Of a DNA stretch of 64,000 bases, positions 25,676 through 33,410 are shown in pieces; positions within the stretch are counted from its first letter, which is position 1; the number at the start of each line of letters is the position of its first letter. The stretch lies in assembly GCF_010435965.1 (NCBI RefSeq), contig NZ_JAAGAA010000005.1, forward strand, positions 211,248-275,247, written 5' to 3'. Origin of the DNA: Crenobacter caeni (GTDB lineage Bacteria > Pseudomonadota > Gammaproteobacteria > Burkholderiales > Chromobacteriaceae). A program made the translations under genes and the position numbers. The notes under the pieces are model-generated. The model was not told the DNA's origin and did not search any database. It saw only the letters and a program-made list of their open reading frames with translations.

Positions 25676-26737
25676 ATGCCCACCCTGTTCGACCCGCTCG
25701 CCCTGGGCGAGCTTAAGCTCTCCAACCGCGTCGTGATGGCGCCGATGACGCGCAACCGTGCCGATGCTGCCGGCGTGCCCGGTACCGCCATGGTCGACTA
25801 TTACGCGCAGCGCGCCAGCGCCGGGCTGATCGTCGCCGAGGGCGCATGGCCCGAGCCGGAAGGGCAGGCCTACTGCCGTCAGCCCGGCATCTTCAGCCGC
25901 GAACAGGTGCGCGCGTGGCGGCGGGTGACCGACGCCGTGCACGAGGCCGGCGGGCGCATCGTGCTGCAGCTGATGCACGCCGGGCGCGTCGGCAGCCGCC
26001 AGATCAAGGGCGCGGGCGTGCGTACCGTCGCGCCGTCGGCCATCGCCGCGCGCGGCGAAATCTACACCGATAGCGCCGGCATGCAGCCCTTCGACACCCC
26101 TGTCGCGCTGTCCACCGCCGAGGTGCGTGCGGTAGTCGCCCACCACGGCGACGCTGCCGCCCGCGCGCTGGAAGCGGGCTTCGACGGGGTCGAACTGCAC
26201 GGCACCAGCGGCTACCTGCCGATGACCTTCCTCTGCAGCGGCACCAACCTGCGCGACGACGAATACGGCGGCACGCTGGAGAACCGCGTGCGCTTCGCCG
26301 ACGAGTGCCTGGCGGCGATGGCCGCCGCCTGCGGCGCCGGCCGCGTAGGCCTGAGGCTCAACCCAGGCAATACCTATAACGACACTTCGGACGCCGACCC
26401 GGCAGAAAGCCACGCCGCGCTGATGCGCGCCGCGGCGTGCCGCGGCATCGCCTACCTGCACGTGATGCGGGCACCGCGAGACGACATCGACGCGTTCGCC
26501 CTAGCGCGCGAACACTTCGGCGACGCGCTGATCCTCAACGACGGCTTCGACGGCGCGGGTGCCGACGCGGCGGTGCGTGCAGGCGAAGGCGCGGCGGTGT
26601 CGTTCGCCCGCCACTACATCGCCAACCCTGACCTGGTGCGCCGCCTGCACCAAGGCCTGCCGCTGGCGCGCTTCGACCGCACAACGCTCTACACGGCGGG
26701 CGAGGCCGGCTACAACGACTACCCGCCGCTGGCGTAA
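25676..26737 (+). CDS. Old Yellow Enzyme family NADH:flavin oxidoreductase with altered substrate-binding pair
   Basis: FMN-dependent TIM-barrel ene-reductase of 353 aa: M-A-P-M-T-R-N-R start region, L-Q-L-M-H-A-G-R, and D-E-Y-G-G-T-L-E-N-R-V-R-F. The classical substrate-binding motif is H-G-A-N/H-G-Y; here it is H-G-T-S-G-Y, with His175 and Tyr180 kept but Ser178 in place of Asn or His. The start at 25676 has a CCAGGAG site. It lies 53 bases after the SnoaL gene, in the same direction, and ends at a terminator. Reduction of an enone on the steroid skeleton is inferred; the Ser could shift substrate range or reduce activity. Confidence 0.85.
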   Translation: MPTLFDPLALGELKLSNRVVMAPMTRNRADAAGVPGTAMVDYYAQRASAGLIVAEGAWPEPEGQAYCRQPGIFSREQVRAWRRVTDAVHEAGGRIVLQLMHAGRVGSRQIKGAGVRTVAPSAIAARGEIYTDSAGMQPFDTPVALSTAEVRAVVAHHGDAAARALEAGFDGVELHGTSGYLPMTFLCSGTNLRDDEYGGTLENRVRFADECLAAMAAACGAGRVGLRLNPGNTYNDTSDADPAESHAALMRAAACRGIAYLHVMRAPRDDIDAFALAREHFGDALILNDGFDGAGADAAVRAGEGAAVSFARHYIANPDLVRRLHQGLPLARFDRTTLYTAGEAGYNDYPPLA

Positions 26738-26757
26738 AGCCGGATGGGGCAGCACAC

Positions 26758-26779
26758 AGGCCGGCGCGATGCCGGCCTT
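26758..26779. terminator. Bidirectional terminator between the OYE gene and the diguanylate cyclase
   Basis: Stem AGGCCGGC/GCCGGCCT with a GCGAT loop, nested in a wider AGCAC/GTGCT pairing. It serves both converging genes. Confidence 0.75.
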
Positions 26780-26798
26780 GTCGTGCTGGGGATCGGGC

Positions 26799-27851
26799 TC
26801 AGGGCGCCGGCGCGCTGACCGCGCGGTTACGCCCGCCGGCCTTAGCCTGGTAGAGCGCGGAGTCGGCGCGGTCGATCAGCGACTGCAGCGTCACCGCACG
26901 GGCAGGCCGACTGGCCACGCCCAGGCTGGCGGTCAGCCACAACTGGCCGTGCTGGCCGTCCTGGATCGGCATGTGCTCGATGGCGCGGCGCAGCCGTTCG
27001 GCGGCCTGGGCGGCCTGCGCCGCGTCGGTTTGCGGCATCAGCACCAGAAATTCCTCGCCGCCCCAGCGCCCGACGAGGTCGCCCTGGCGCAGCGCCTGCT
27101 GGCACGCGTGCGCGATGGCCTGCAGCGCGATATCGCCGACGTGGTGGCCGTGCCGGTCGTTCACCAACTTGAAGTGGTCGATGTCCAGCATCAGCACGCT
27201 GAACGGCAGCGTGTCGCGCTCGGCGATGGCCAGCCACTCGGCCCCGCACGTCTCGAGGCCGCGGCGGTTGGGCAGACCGGTCAGCGGGTCGGACACCGCG
27301 AACCGTTCTGCCTGGCGCTGCCGCGCCTCGGTGCGTTCGATGATGCGGGCTGGCTCGACGGAGAGGGCGCTGACGCTCTCCTGGTCGTCGGTCATGTCGA
27401 CCACCTCGCGCCACACGCTGAAGCTGCGCTGTTCGGGCGAGTAGTCGACGGCGTGGCCGCGCACCATCTTGCCGCGCTTGCCCAGCAGGTGCTGCGAGCA
27501 CAGGCAGACCGGGCAGGCGAGGAAGGCGTTGCCGGTGTACTCGTACAGGCGGCGGTACGCGCCGTAACCGTACACGTTACGAAACGCGATGGTCGCGCCG
27601 CTGCCGGCCGCGTCCGCCTCGATGTCGATGCTGCTGGCAAAACCGTTGGCCTCGAACACGCGGATCAGCCGTCCGATGTCCTCGTCGTTGCCTTGCTCGT
27701 CGAATTCGAGCCCGTTCTCCAGCAGGTGGCCCAGGAACTCCTTGCCGACCTCGCGCATCACCTCGCCGCCTTCCAGGATGCCGTAGCGGCTGAGGACCCG
27801 GCCGTAGGCGAGCATCGCGGCCTCGAACAGGGTTTCGTGGAAATTTTTCAT
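26799..27851 (-). CDS. Diguanylate cyclase with a cysteine-containing N-terminal sensor region
   Basis: Protein of 350 aa. The C-terminal GGDEF domain (about 185-345) has the active variant G-G-E-E-F, preceded by D-P-L-T-G-L-P-N-R-R and L-D-I-D-H-F-K, so c-di-GMP synthesis from GTP is likely. No R-x-x-D inhibitory site is obvious. The N-terminal 165 residues carry a C-P-V-C-L-C cluster and resemble small-molecule or haem/metal binding sensor domains (V4R/heme-NO-like) only loosely. No membrane segment. It is divergent from the DUF924 gene across an AT-rich promoter region. Link to steroid metabolism is not evident. Confidence 0.85.
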   Translation of the reverse strand: MKNFHETLFEAAMLAYGRVLSRYGILEGGEVMREVGKEFLGHLLENGLEFDEQGNDEDIGRLIRVFEANGFASSIDIEADAAGSGATIAFRNVYGYGAYRRLYEYTGNAFLACPVCLCSQHLLGKRGKMVRGHAVDYSPEQRSFSVWREVVDMTDDQESVSALSVEPARIIERTEARQRQAERFAVSDPLTGLPNRRGLETCGAEWLAIAERDTLPFSVLMLDIDHFKLVNDRHGHHVGDIALQAIAHACQQALRQGDLVGRWGGEEFLVLMPQTDAAQAAQAAERLRRAIEHMPIQDGQHGQLWLTASLGVASRPARAVTLQSLIDRADSALYQAKAGGRNRAVSAPAP

Positions 27852-28042
27852 GGTGGCAGGCCTGCGGGGAGTAGCGATTGCTCAATCTGTCTGAAGATTA
27901 TATATAAATATACATATGTAATTTCGCATTCTGATTCGATTGTTGATGTCGATCAGTACCCTGCTGCCTCGGGCGTGGTGCCGGGTGGGTGCTACCCGCG
28001 AGAGACCGGCGTGGGTCAGTGCAAAGACTTGAGGAGGCCGCA
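27852..28042. other. Divergent promoter region with a possible structured leader
   Basis: An AT-rich stretch around 27895-27925 suits a promoter, probably for the diguanylate cyclase. On the plus strand GCCGG (27980-27984) can pair with CCGGC (28006-28010), enclosing GGGT/ACCC. This would form a two-part hairpin about 30 bases before the DUF924 start. It matches no riboswitch class I can name. Confidence 0.35.
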
Positions 28043-28579
28043 ATGTGGGAAGACGTGCTGGGGTTCTGGTTCGGCGAAGTCGCCCCCGCCCAGTGGTGGC
28101 GGGTGGACCCGGCGTTCGACGCACACCTCGCCGGGCGCTTCGGCGGGCTGTGGCGGCAGGCCGCGGCGGGCGAGCTGTTCGAGTGGCGCGCAAGCGCACG
28201 CGGGCGGCTCGCAGAAATCATCGTGCTCGACCAGTTCTCGCGCAATATCCACCGCGGCACGCCGCTTGCGTTTGCGCAGGACGCGATGGCGCTCGCGCTC
28301 GCGCAAGAGGCGGTCGCCGCCGGCGCGCTGGATGTGCTTGCCGAGACCGAACGCGGCTTCCTGCTGCTGCCTTATATGCATAGCGAGTCGCGGCTGATCC
28401 ACGCGCACGCGGAGGCGCTGTTCAGGCAATACGCGGCCGAGGGCAGCTACCAGTTCGAACTCAAACACAAGGCCATCGTTGACCGTTTCGGCCGCTACCC
28501 GCACCGCAACGCGATCCTTGGGCGCACCTCGACGCCCGAGGAAACCGAGTTCCTCAAGCAGCCGGGGTCGGGGTTTTAG
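28043..28579 (+). CDS. DUF924 family protein
   Basis: Protein of 178 aa with the family blocks I-I-V-L-D-Q-F-S-R-N-I-H-R-G, L-P-Y-M-H-S-E and H-K-A-I-V-D-R-F-G-R-Y-P-H-R-N. These are all-alpha, TPR-like cytosolic proteins of unknown biochemical role, widespread in proteobacteria. The start at 28043 has GAGGAGG. Nothing ties it to the surrounding catabolic genes; it looks like resident housekeeping between two cluster segments. Confidence 0.85.
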   Translation: MWEDVLGFWFGEVAPAQWWRVDPAFDAHLAGRFGGLWRQAAAGELFEWRASARGRLAEIIVLDQFSRNIHRGTPLAFAQDAMALALAQEAVAAGALDVLAETERGFLLLPYMHSESRLIHAHAEALFRQYAAEGSYQFELKHKAIVDRFGRYPHRNAILGRTSTPEETEFLKQPGSGF

Positions 28580-28608
28580 GGAGGAGGCGCTAGGAAAAAA
28601 GGCGATGT

Positions 28609-28722
28609 ACCAATTGAAAGTTGGTAGGTTGAGCCTGGGTGTTGCCGACGCGAGCCTACGCGGAAGGGTGGCTGCCGCAAGAACAGCCCGCGATGTCAGT
28701 AGCAGCACCACCAACTTTTAAT
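28609..28722. repeat. Imperfect inverted repeat in the DUF924/tesG gap
   Basis: An AATTGAAAGTTGGTAGGT arm (about 28613-28630) is mirrored by the complement of ACCACCAACTTTTAATT (about 28706-28722). About 75 bases separate them, including a GC-rich stretch with repeated GAGCCT/GCGAGCCTA elements. It could be a degenerate intergenic repeat or a MITE-like element. No coding capacity seen. Confidence 0.35.
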
Positions 28723-28741
28723 TACGACATGGCCAAAAGAA

Positions 28742-28766
28742 ACACCCCGGCGCAAGGCCGGGGTGT
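28742..28766 (-). terminator. Terminator of the tesDEFG operon
   Basis: Stem ACACCCCGGC/GCCGGGGTGT with a 5-base loop, followed on the minus strand by TTTCTTTT. It lies 27 bases after the tesG stop. Confidence 0.85.
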
Positions 28767-28793
28767 CGTGCCAGGTCAGAGTGGTGCAAGGCT

Positions 28794-29822
28794 TCAGCGC
28801 AGGCCGCGCTCCCTCGCCAGCGTCAGCGCGGTGTCTTCGATCATGTCTTCCTGACCGCCGACCATGCCGCGCCGGCCCAGTTCGAGCAGGAGTTCGCGGG
28901 CGGGGATGCCGTATTTGGCTTCGGCGCGCTTGGCGAACAGCAGGAAGGAGCCGTAGACGCCGGCAAAACCCAGCGTCAGCGCGTCGCGGTCGATGCGGAT
29001 CGGGAAGTCCATGATCGGCACCACCAGGTCCTCGGCGACGTCGGAGATCTTGAACACGTCGACGCCGGTCTCGATGCCCATGCGCTGGCACACCGCGATG
29101 AACACTTCAAGCGGCGTGTTGCCGGCGCCGGCGCCCAGGCCCGCCGCGGCGGCGTCGATGCGTGTTGCGCCTTCTTCCAGCGCGGCGAGCGAGTTGGCGA
29201 CGCCCATCGCCAGGTTGTGGTGGCCGTGAAAGCCGATCTCGGTGCTGTCAGAAAGTACCTCGCGCACCGCGCGGATGCGCGCTGTAACGTCTTCGGGCAG
29301 CATGTAGCCGGCCGAGTCGGTGATGTAGATGCAGTTGGCGCCGTAACCCTCCATCAACTTGGCCTGGCGGGCCAGGCCCTCCGGCGTGTTCATGTGCGCC
29401 ATCATCAGGAAGCCTACGGTGTCCATGCCGAGCTTGCGCGCCATGCCGATATGCTGCTCGGAGACGTCGGCCTCGGTGCAGTGGGTGGCGACGCGGATGG
29501 TGGCAACGCCCAATTCGTGCGCCATCTTCAGGTGGTCGACGGTGCCGATGCCGGGGAGCAATAGCGCCGAGACGCGCGCCTGCTTGACGGTGCCGACTAC
29601 CGCCGAGATGTATTCTTCGTCGCTGTGCGCCGGGAAGCCGTAGTTGACCGAGGCGCCGCCCAGCCCGTCGCCGTGGGTGACTTCGATCAGCGGCACGCCG
29701 GCCGCGTCGAGGCCGCGCGCGATGTCGACCATCTGGGTGAGCGAAATCTGGTGACGCTTGGGGTGCATGCCGTCGCGCAGCGTCATGTCGTGGACGGTGA
29801 TCTTCTTGCCGGTGAGGTTCAT
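28794..29822 (-). CDS. tesG: 4-hydroxy-2-oxovalerate/4-hydroxy-2-oxohexanoate aldolase
   Basis: Class II pyruvate aldolase of the BphI/DmpG family, 342 aa, close to the usual length. Seen: [10 protein letters not shown] near the N-terminus (catalytic Arg and metal-binding Asp), and the metal-binding [11 protein letters not shown]. It splits 4-hydroxy-2-oxohexanoate, from the steroid A ring, into pyruvate and propanal. The aldehyde is channelled to the acylating dehydrogenase encoded just upstream (TesF). Last gene of the box H operon. The order tesD-tesE-tesF-tesG is that of Comamonas testosteroni TA441. Confidence 0.93.
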   Translation of the reverse strand: MNLTGKKITVHDMTLRDGMHPKRHQISLTQMVDIARGLDAAGVPLIEVTHGDGLGGASVNYGFPAHSDEEYISAVVGTVKQARVSALLLPGIGTVDHLKMAHELGVATIRVATHCTEADVSEQHIGMARKLGMDTVGFLMMAHMNTPEGLARQAKLMEGYGANCIYITDSAGYMLPEDVTARIRAVREVLSDSTEIGFHGHHNLAMGVANSLAALEEGATRIDAAAAGLGAGAGNTPLEVFIAVCQRMGIETGVDVFKISDVAEDLVVPIMDFPIRIDRDALTLGFAGVYGSFLLFAKRAEAKYGIPARELLLELGRRGMVGGQEDMIEDTALTLARERGLR

Positions 29823-29832
29823 CGCGCGCTCC

Positions 29833-30726
29833 TTACAGGGTGTCGAGCTTGAGCATGCCGCCTGCCAGCGCCTCGGCGGTGCGGCAGGCGGCGGCGGTCA
29901 TGATGTCGAGGTTGCCGGCGTAGCGCGGCAGGTAGTCGCCCAGGCCCGCCACTTCCAGGTAGACCGACACGCGCTTGCCGTCGAACACCGGGCCATTGAC
30001 CAGGCGGTAGCCCGGCACGTAGCGCTGCACCTCGGCGACCATCTCGTTGACCGAGCGGGTGATCGCCGCCTCGTCGGGCGTCTCGTCGGTCAGGCAGTGG
30101 ATGGTGTCGCGCATGATCAAGGGCGGTTCGGCCGGGTTGAGCACGATGATGGCCTTGCCTTCGCGCGCGCCGCCGACGCTGGCCACCGCACCGGCGGTGG
30201 TGCGGGTGAACTCGTCGATGTTCTTGCGGGTGCCCGGGCCTGCCGAGCGGCTGGAGACGGTGGCGACGATCTCGGCGTAGGCCACCGGCTGCACGCGGCT
30301 GACCGCGTACACCATCGGGATGGTCGCCTGGCCGCCGCAGGTCACCATATTGACGTTGGGTTCGTTAGCGGCCAGGTGCTCGGCGAGGTTCACCGGTGGC
30401 ACGCAGTAGGGGCCGATCGCGGCGGGGGTGAGGTCGATCACCTTCACGCCCAGCGCGGTCAGCGCGTCCGAGTTTTCGCGGTGCACATAGGCGCTGGTCG
30501 CGTCGAACGCGATGCGGATGCCGTCGGCCTTCACGTGCGGCAGCAAGCCCGCCACGCCGTCGGCGGTGGTCTTCAGCCCCTTGTCGCGGGCGAGGGCGAG
30601 GCCCTCGGATTCCGGGTCGATGCCGACCATCCATACCGGTTCCAGCACTTCGCTGCGCAACAGCTTGTACATCAGGTCGGTGCCGATATTGCCCGACCCG
30701 ATCAGCGCGCACTTGATCTTTCCCAT
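29833..30726 (-). CDS. tesF: Acetaldehyde/propanal dehydrogenase (CoA-acylating)
   Basis: Protein of 297 aa, BphJ/DmpF family. N-terminal Rossmann motif G-S-G-N-I-G-T-D-L, the catalytic Cys130 in C-G-G-Q-A-T-I-P, and the [16 protein letters not shown] block. It oxidises propanal with NAD and CoA to propionyl-CoA and forms a complex with the TesG aldolase. The start at 30726 (M-G-K-I-K) is chosen because GGAGGAG precedes it. A longer frame beginning at 30744 overlaps the tesE stop and has no comparable site. Confidence 0.92.
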   Translation of the reverse strand: MGKIKCALIGSGNIGTDLMYKLLRSEVLEPVWMVGIDPESEGLALARDKGLKTTADGVAGLLPHVKADGIRIAFDATSAYVHRENSDALTALGVKVIDLTPAAIGPYCVPPVNLAEHLAANEPNVNMVTCGGQATIPMVYAVSRVQPVAYAEIVATVSSRSAGPGTRKNIDEFTRTTAGAVASVGGAREGKAIIVLNPAEPPLIMRDTIHCLTDETPDEAAITRSVNEMVAEVQRYVPGYRLVNGPVFDGKRVSVYLEVAGLGDYLPRYAGNLDIMTAAACRTAEALAGGMLKLDTL

Positions 30727-30740
30727 GTTCTCCTCCTGGT

Positions 30741-31532
30741 TCATTCGGTAAACGCGATCGAGGCGCCGCCGAGCCTGTCGATCTGCATGGTGTAACGGTC
30801 GCCGGCCCGGATCGGCAGCAGGGGCGCGAGCGAGCCGGACAGGATCACTTCGCCCGCCTTGAACGGGATGCCGAAGCCACCCAGCGTGTTGGCAAGCCAG
30901 GCGACGGCTTCGGCCGGGTGGCCCTGCACCGCGCTGCCGTAGCCGCTGGCAATGTGCTCGCCGTTCTTTTCGATATCCATGCGCAGCATGGCGAGATCCA
31001 GCCCGGCCACCGGTGTGTGGGTGTCACCGATCACGAACACGCCGCAGCTGGCGTTGTCGGCGACGGTGTCCTCGATCGCGATCTGCCAGTTGGCGATGCG
31101 CGAGTCGACGATCTCGAAGCAGGGCGCGACCCAGGCGGTCGCGGCGAGCACGTCTTCGAAGGAGACGCCGGGGCCTTGCAGGTCTTCCTTGAGCATGAAG
31201 GCGATCTCGCCCTCAGCGCGCGGCTGGATCAGGCCGGCGGCCTTGAGGCTCACCGTGCTGCCGTTGTCGACGTGCATGCGGTCGGTCAAAAAGCCGAAGT
31301 CCGGCTGGTGCACGCCGAGCATCTCCTGCACCGGGCGCGAGGTGACGCCGATCTTCTTGCCGATCACGCGCTCGCCGTCGGCTTCGCGCATGCGCAGCAT
31401 GGCGAGCGAAATGCGGTAGGCGTCGTCGATGGTCAGGTCAGGATGGCGGCCCTTGAGCGGCGGCAGGGTGCGCGCGCCCTGCAAGGCGGCGTAGAGCTCG
31501 CGGGCGAGCTCGTCGGTGAGGGCGTGGCTCAT
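30741..31532 (-). CDS. tesE: 2-hydroxyhexa-2,4-dienoate hydratase
   Basis: Protein of 263 aa in the MhpD/BphH hydratase family. Seen: G-K-K-I-G-V-T-S, the metal-binding E-G-E-I-A-F stretch, and the C-terminal [13 protein letters not shown] block. It hydrates the C6 dienoate released from the A ring by TesD to 4-hydroxy-2-oxohexanoate, the substrate of TesG. The start at 31532 overlaps the tesD stop by 4 bases (ATGA). A frame opening at 31559 lies inside tesD and lacks a ribosome site. Confidence 0.92.
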   Translation of the reverse strand: MSHALTDELARELYAALQGARTLPPLKGRHPDLTIDDAYRISLAMLRMREADGERVIGKKIGVTSRPVQEMLGVHQPDFGFLTDRMHVDNGSTVSLKAAGLIQPRAEGEIAFMLKEDLQGPGVSFEDVLAATAWVAPCFEIVDSRIANWQIAIEDTVADNASCGVFVIGDTHTPVAGLDLAMLRMDIEKNGEHIASGYGSAVQGHPAEAVAWLANTLGGFGIPFKAGEVILSGSLAPLLPIRAGDRYTMQIDRLGGASIAFTE

Positions 31533-32362
31533 GCAAGCTCCTTCAGGAAGTCGACGCACTGGCGGTTGAACAGCGCCTCGTGCTCGACCTGCACCCAGTG
31601 GCCGCAGCGGTTGAGCACGGTGAAGCGCACGTTCGGCGTGTGTTCGAGGAACTTCATCACCCCCGAGACCGGATTGAAGTGGTCGTCCTGCCCCCAGAAG
31701 CCGAATACCGGGCAGGCCAGCTCCTTCAGGCGCGCAGTCATGTTCGGCACGCGCATGGTCGAGAACAGGTTCTTCGGCTGCGAGGGTGCGATCGCGGCGC
31801 GCTCGGCGATCAACTCGTCGGTCAGCAGCGACGGGTCAAACAGCTGCAACTGCATCACGTGGCGCATTTCTTCAGGCCCCATCGGCCCCTTGGCGAAGGT
31901 TTCGACCATGCGCACGATGCCCGGCATCGTGAAGTAGGTCTCGCGCTCCTCGACGCCGCCCGGCGCCATCAGCACCAGCGCACGCACCCGCTCGGGGTGG
32001 GCGAGCGCGAGGCCCAGCGCGATCGCGCCGCCCAGCGAGTTGCCGACGATGGCGCAGCGCTGGATGTCGAGCGCGTCGATCAGCGCCTTGACGCGGCCGA
32101 CGAAGAAGTCGAGGTCGTAGGCTACGGTGTCGGGCTTGTCGGACAGGCCGAAGCCGGGCAGGTCGATCACCAGGTTGCGGTAGCCGGCGTCGGCAAACGC
32201 CGGCGCGTTGCCCTTGAAGTTGCTGTAGCCGCTGGCGCCGGGGCCGCTGCCGTGCAGCCACAGCACCGGCTCGCCCTGGCCGTATTCGAGGCAATGGATC
32301 TTCAGGCCGTCATCCAGCGTGACGAAGCGGCCGACCGGGATCGGGGAGGAGTTGTCGTTCAT
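31529..32362 (-). CDS. tesD: 4,5-9,10-diseco-steroid meta-cleavage product hydrolase
   Basis: Alpha/beta hydrolase of 277 aa, HsaD/BphD type. Oxyanion motif H-G-S-G-P-G at 37-42, nucleophile Ser109 in G-N-S-L-G-G, acid Asp in W-G-Q-D-D, and the catalytic His in C-G-H-W-V-Q. It cleaves the C-C bond of the ring-opened A/B product (4,9-DSHA), giving the C/D-ring acid (DOHNAA, also called HIP) and 2-hydroxyhexadienoate. The start at 32362 lies 57 bases after box H, which excludes the longer frame through 32809. First gene of the operon. Confidence 0.93.
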   Translation of the reverse strand: MNDNSSPIPVGRFVTLDDGLKIHCLEYGQGEPVLWLHGSGPGASGYSNFKGNAPAFADAGYRNLVIDLPGFGLSDKPDTVAYDLDFFVGRVKALIDALDIQRCAIVGNSLGGAIALGLALAHPERVRALVLMAPGGVEERETYFTMPGIVRMVETFAKGPMGPEEMRHVMQLQLFDPSLLTDELIAERAAIAPSQPKNLFSTMRVPNMTARLKELACPVFGFWGQDDHFNPVSGVMKFLEHTPNVRFTVLNRCGHWVQVEHEALFNRQCVDFLKELA

Positions 32363-32392
32363 GGTGGTTCCGCGCGCTATGGGACGGTTCTG

Positions 32393-32436
32393 AGTGTCGC
32401 GGCGGGTCGGCAGCGGCGAATCGTCCGATTGGCGTA
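32393..32436 (-). promoter_or_regulatory. Regulon box H with -10, tesDEFG operon
   Basis: Minus-strand box 32436-32419 is TACGCC-AATC-GGACGATT. GACACT (32398-32393) starts 21 bases downstream, and the tesD start lies 57 bases after the box. Only 6 bases separate the box from the stop of the SDR upstream. Confidence 0.6.
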
Positions 32437-32442
32437 GCCGGC

Positions 32443-33231
32443 CTACGCCGGGCGCGCCGGTGCCCACGCCACGCCGTTGATATGGGCGCCGCCGTCGACG
32501 AACAGGGTGTTGCCGGTCAGGTAGCGGCTGGCGTCGCCGGCCAGGAACACCGCGACCGGGGCGATGTCGGCGAGCGGGTCGCCGACGCGGCCCATCGGGT
32601 TGGCCTGGGCGATGCGTGCGGCGTTGTCGGGGTTGGTTTCGGCAAAGCGGCGGTAGGCTTCGCTGGCCGCACCCGGGCAGATCACGTTGCAGCAGATGCC
32701 ATATTCGGCCCACTCGCGTGCCGCACTGCGGGTGAGCGCGCGCAGCGCCTCCTTGGCCGCGTTGTAGTCGGCGCTGTAGAGGTGGGCGTTGACGCCGTTG
32801 AGCGAACACAGGCTGATCACCCGGCCGCAGCCGCCGGCTTTCAGGTGGGGGAAGGCCGCGCGCATCAGGCGCTGCGCGGCGAGCACGGCCATGGTGAAGC
32901 CGCCTTCCAGCGCGTCGTCGTCCAGCGCCTCGACGCGGGCAAGGCCGCGCCCGCGCCAGGCATTGTTGACGAGGATGTCGAGCCGGCCGGCTTCGCGCAC
33001 CGCAGTATCGACCAGCGCCTCGAGCGAGGCGCGGCTGGTGACGTCGGTGTGCACGAAGTGCGCGCGGTGGCCGGCCGCGCGGATTGCCTCGGCGCAGGCG
33101 GCTCCGGCGTCGCGGTCGATTTCGGCGACGAACACCGTCGCGCCGGCGTCGGCCAGCGCGTGGGCGATGCCCTGGCCGATGCCGCCGCCCGCGCCGGTGA
33201 CGATGGCGGCGCGTCCTGTCAGCTTGAACAT
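32443..33231 (-). CDS. SDR between tesD and tesA2
   Basis: SDR of 262 aa with T-G-A-G-G-G-I-G-Q, N-N-A-W-R in place of N-N-A-G, and Y-N-A-A-K (Tyr and Lys kept). The W-R substitution after N-N-A is unusual and could affect the conserved Asn environment. The start at 33231 is given by AAGGAG and by box I 57 bases upstream. It has its own promoter module and is followed by the tesD promoter, so it can be expressed singly. Possibly a ring hydroxysteroid dehydrogenase; substrate unknown. Confidence 0.82.
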   Translation of the reverse strand: MFKLTGRAAIVTGAGGGIGQGIAHALADAGATVFVAEIDRDAGAACAEAIRAAGHRAHFVHTDVTSRASLEALVDTAVREAGRLDILVNNAWRGRGLARVEALDDDALEGGFTMAVLAAQRLMRAAFPHLKAGGCGRVISLCSLNGVNAHLYSADYNAAKEALRALTRSAAREWAEYGICCNVICPGAASEAYRRFAETNPDNAARIAQANPMGRVGDPLADIAPVAVFLAGDASRYLTGNTLFVDGGAHINGVAWAPARPA

Positions 33232-33261
33232 GCGTTTCTCCTTGCTCGGGGTCTGCCGCCG

Positions 33262-33305
33262 ATTGAAGCGGCGCCCGTCCGCGCTGTCGACGTCCATCGG
33301 GACGA
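33262..33305 (-). promoter_or_regulatory. Regulon box I with -10, SDR gene
   Basis: Minus-strand box 33305-33288 is TCGTCC-CGAT-GGACGTCG. TTCAAT (33267-33262) starts 21 bases downstream, and the start codon at 33231 lies 57 bases after the box. Confidence 0.6.
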
Positions 33306-33323
33306 TCCTGCCTGCCGTAGCCC

Positions 33324-33367
33324 TAATCCAATCAGACGATTCCGCGCTTGCGCCGTGGTGGAACGAT
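33324..33367 (+). promoter_or_regulatory. Regulon box J with -10, tesA2-kstD-kshB operon
   Basis: Box 33324-33341 is TAATCC-AATC-AGACGATT. AACGAT (33362-33367) starts 21 bases downstream. Boxes I and J lie back to back, 18 bases apart. Confidence 0.6.
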
Positions 33368-33410
33368 GGCCTACAGCCGACAAGGGCTTGCCAAGCCAGG
33401 AGAGAACGCC

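Noticed and set aside
27961..28020. c-di-GMP or guanidine riboswitch between the diguanylate cyclase and DUF924 genes
   Set aside because: The hairpin lacks the conserved loop and core sequences of GEMM-I, GEMM-II and ykkC-type RNAs.
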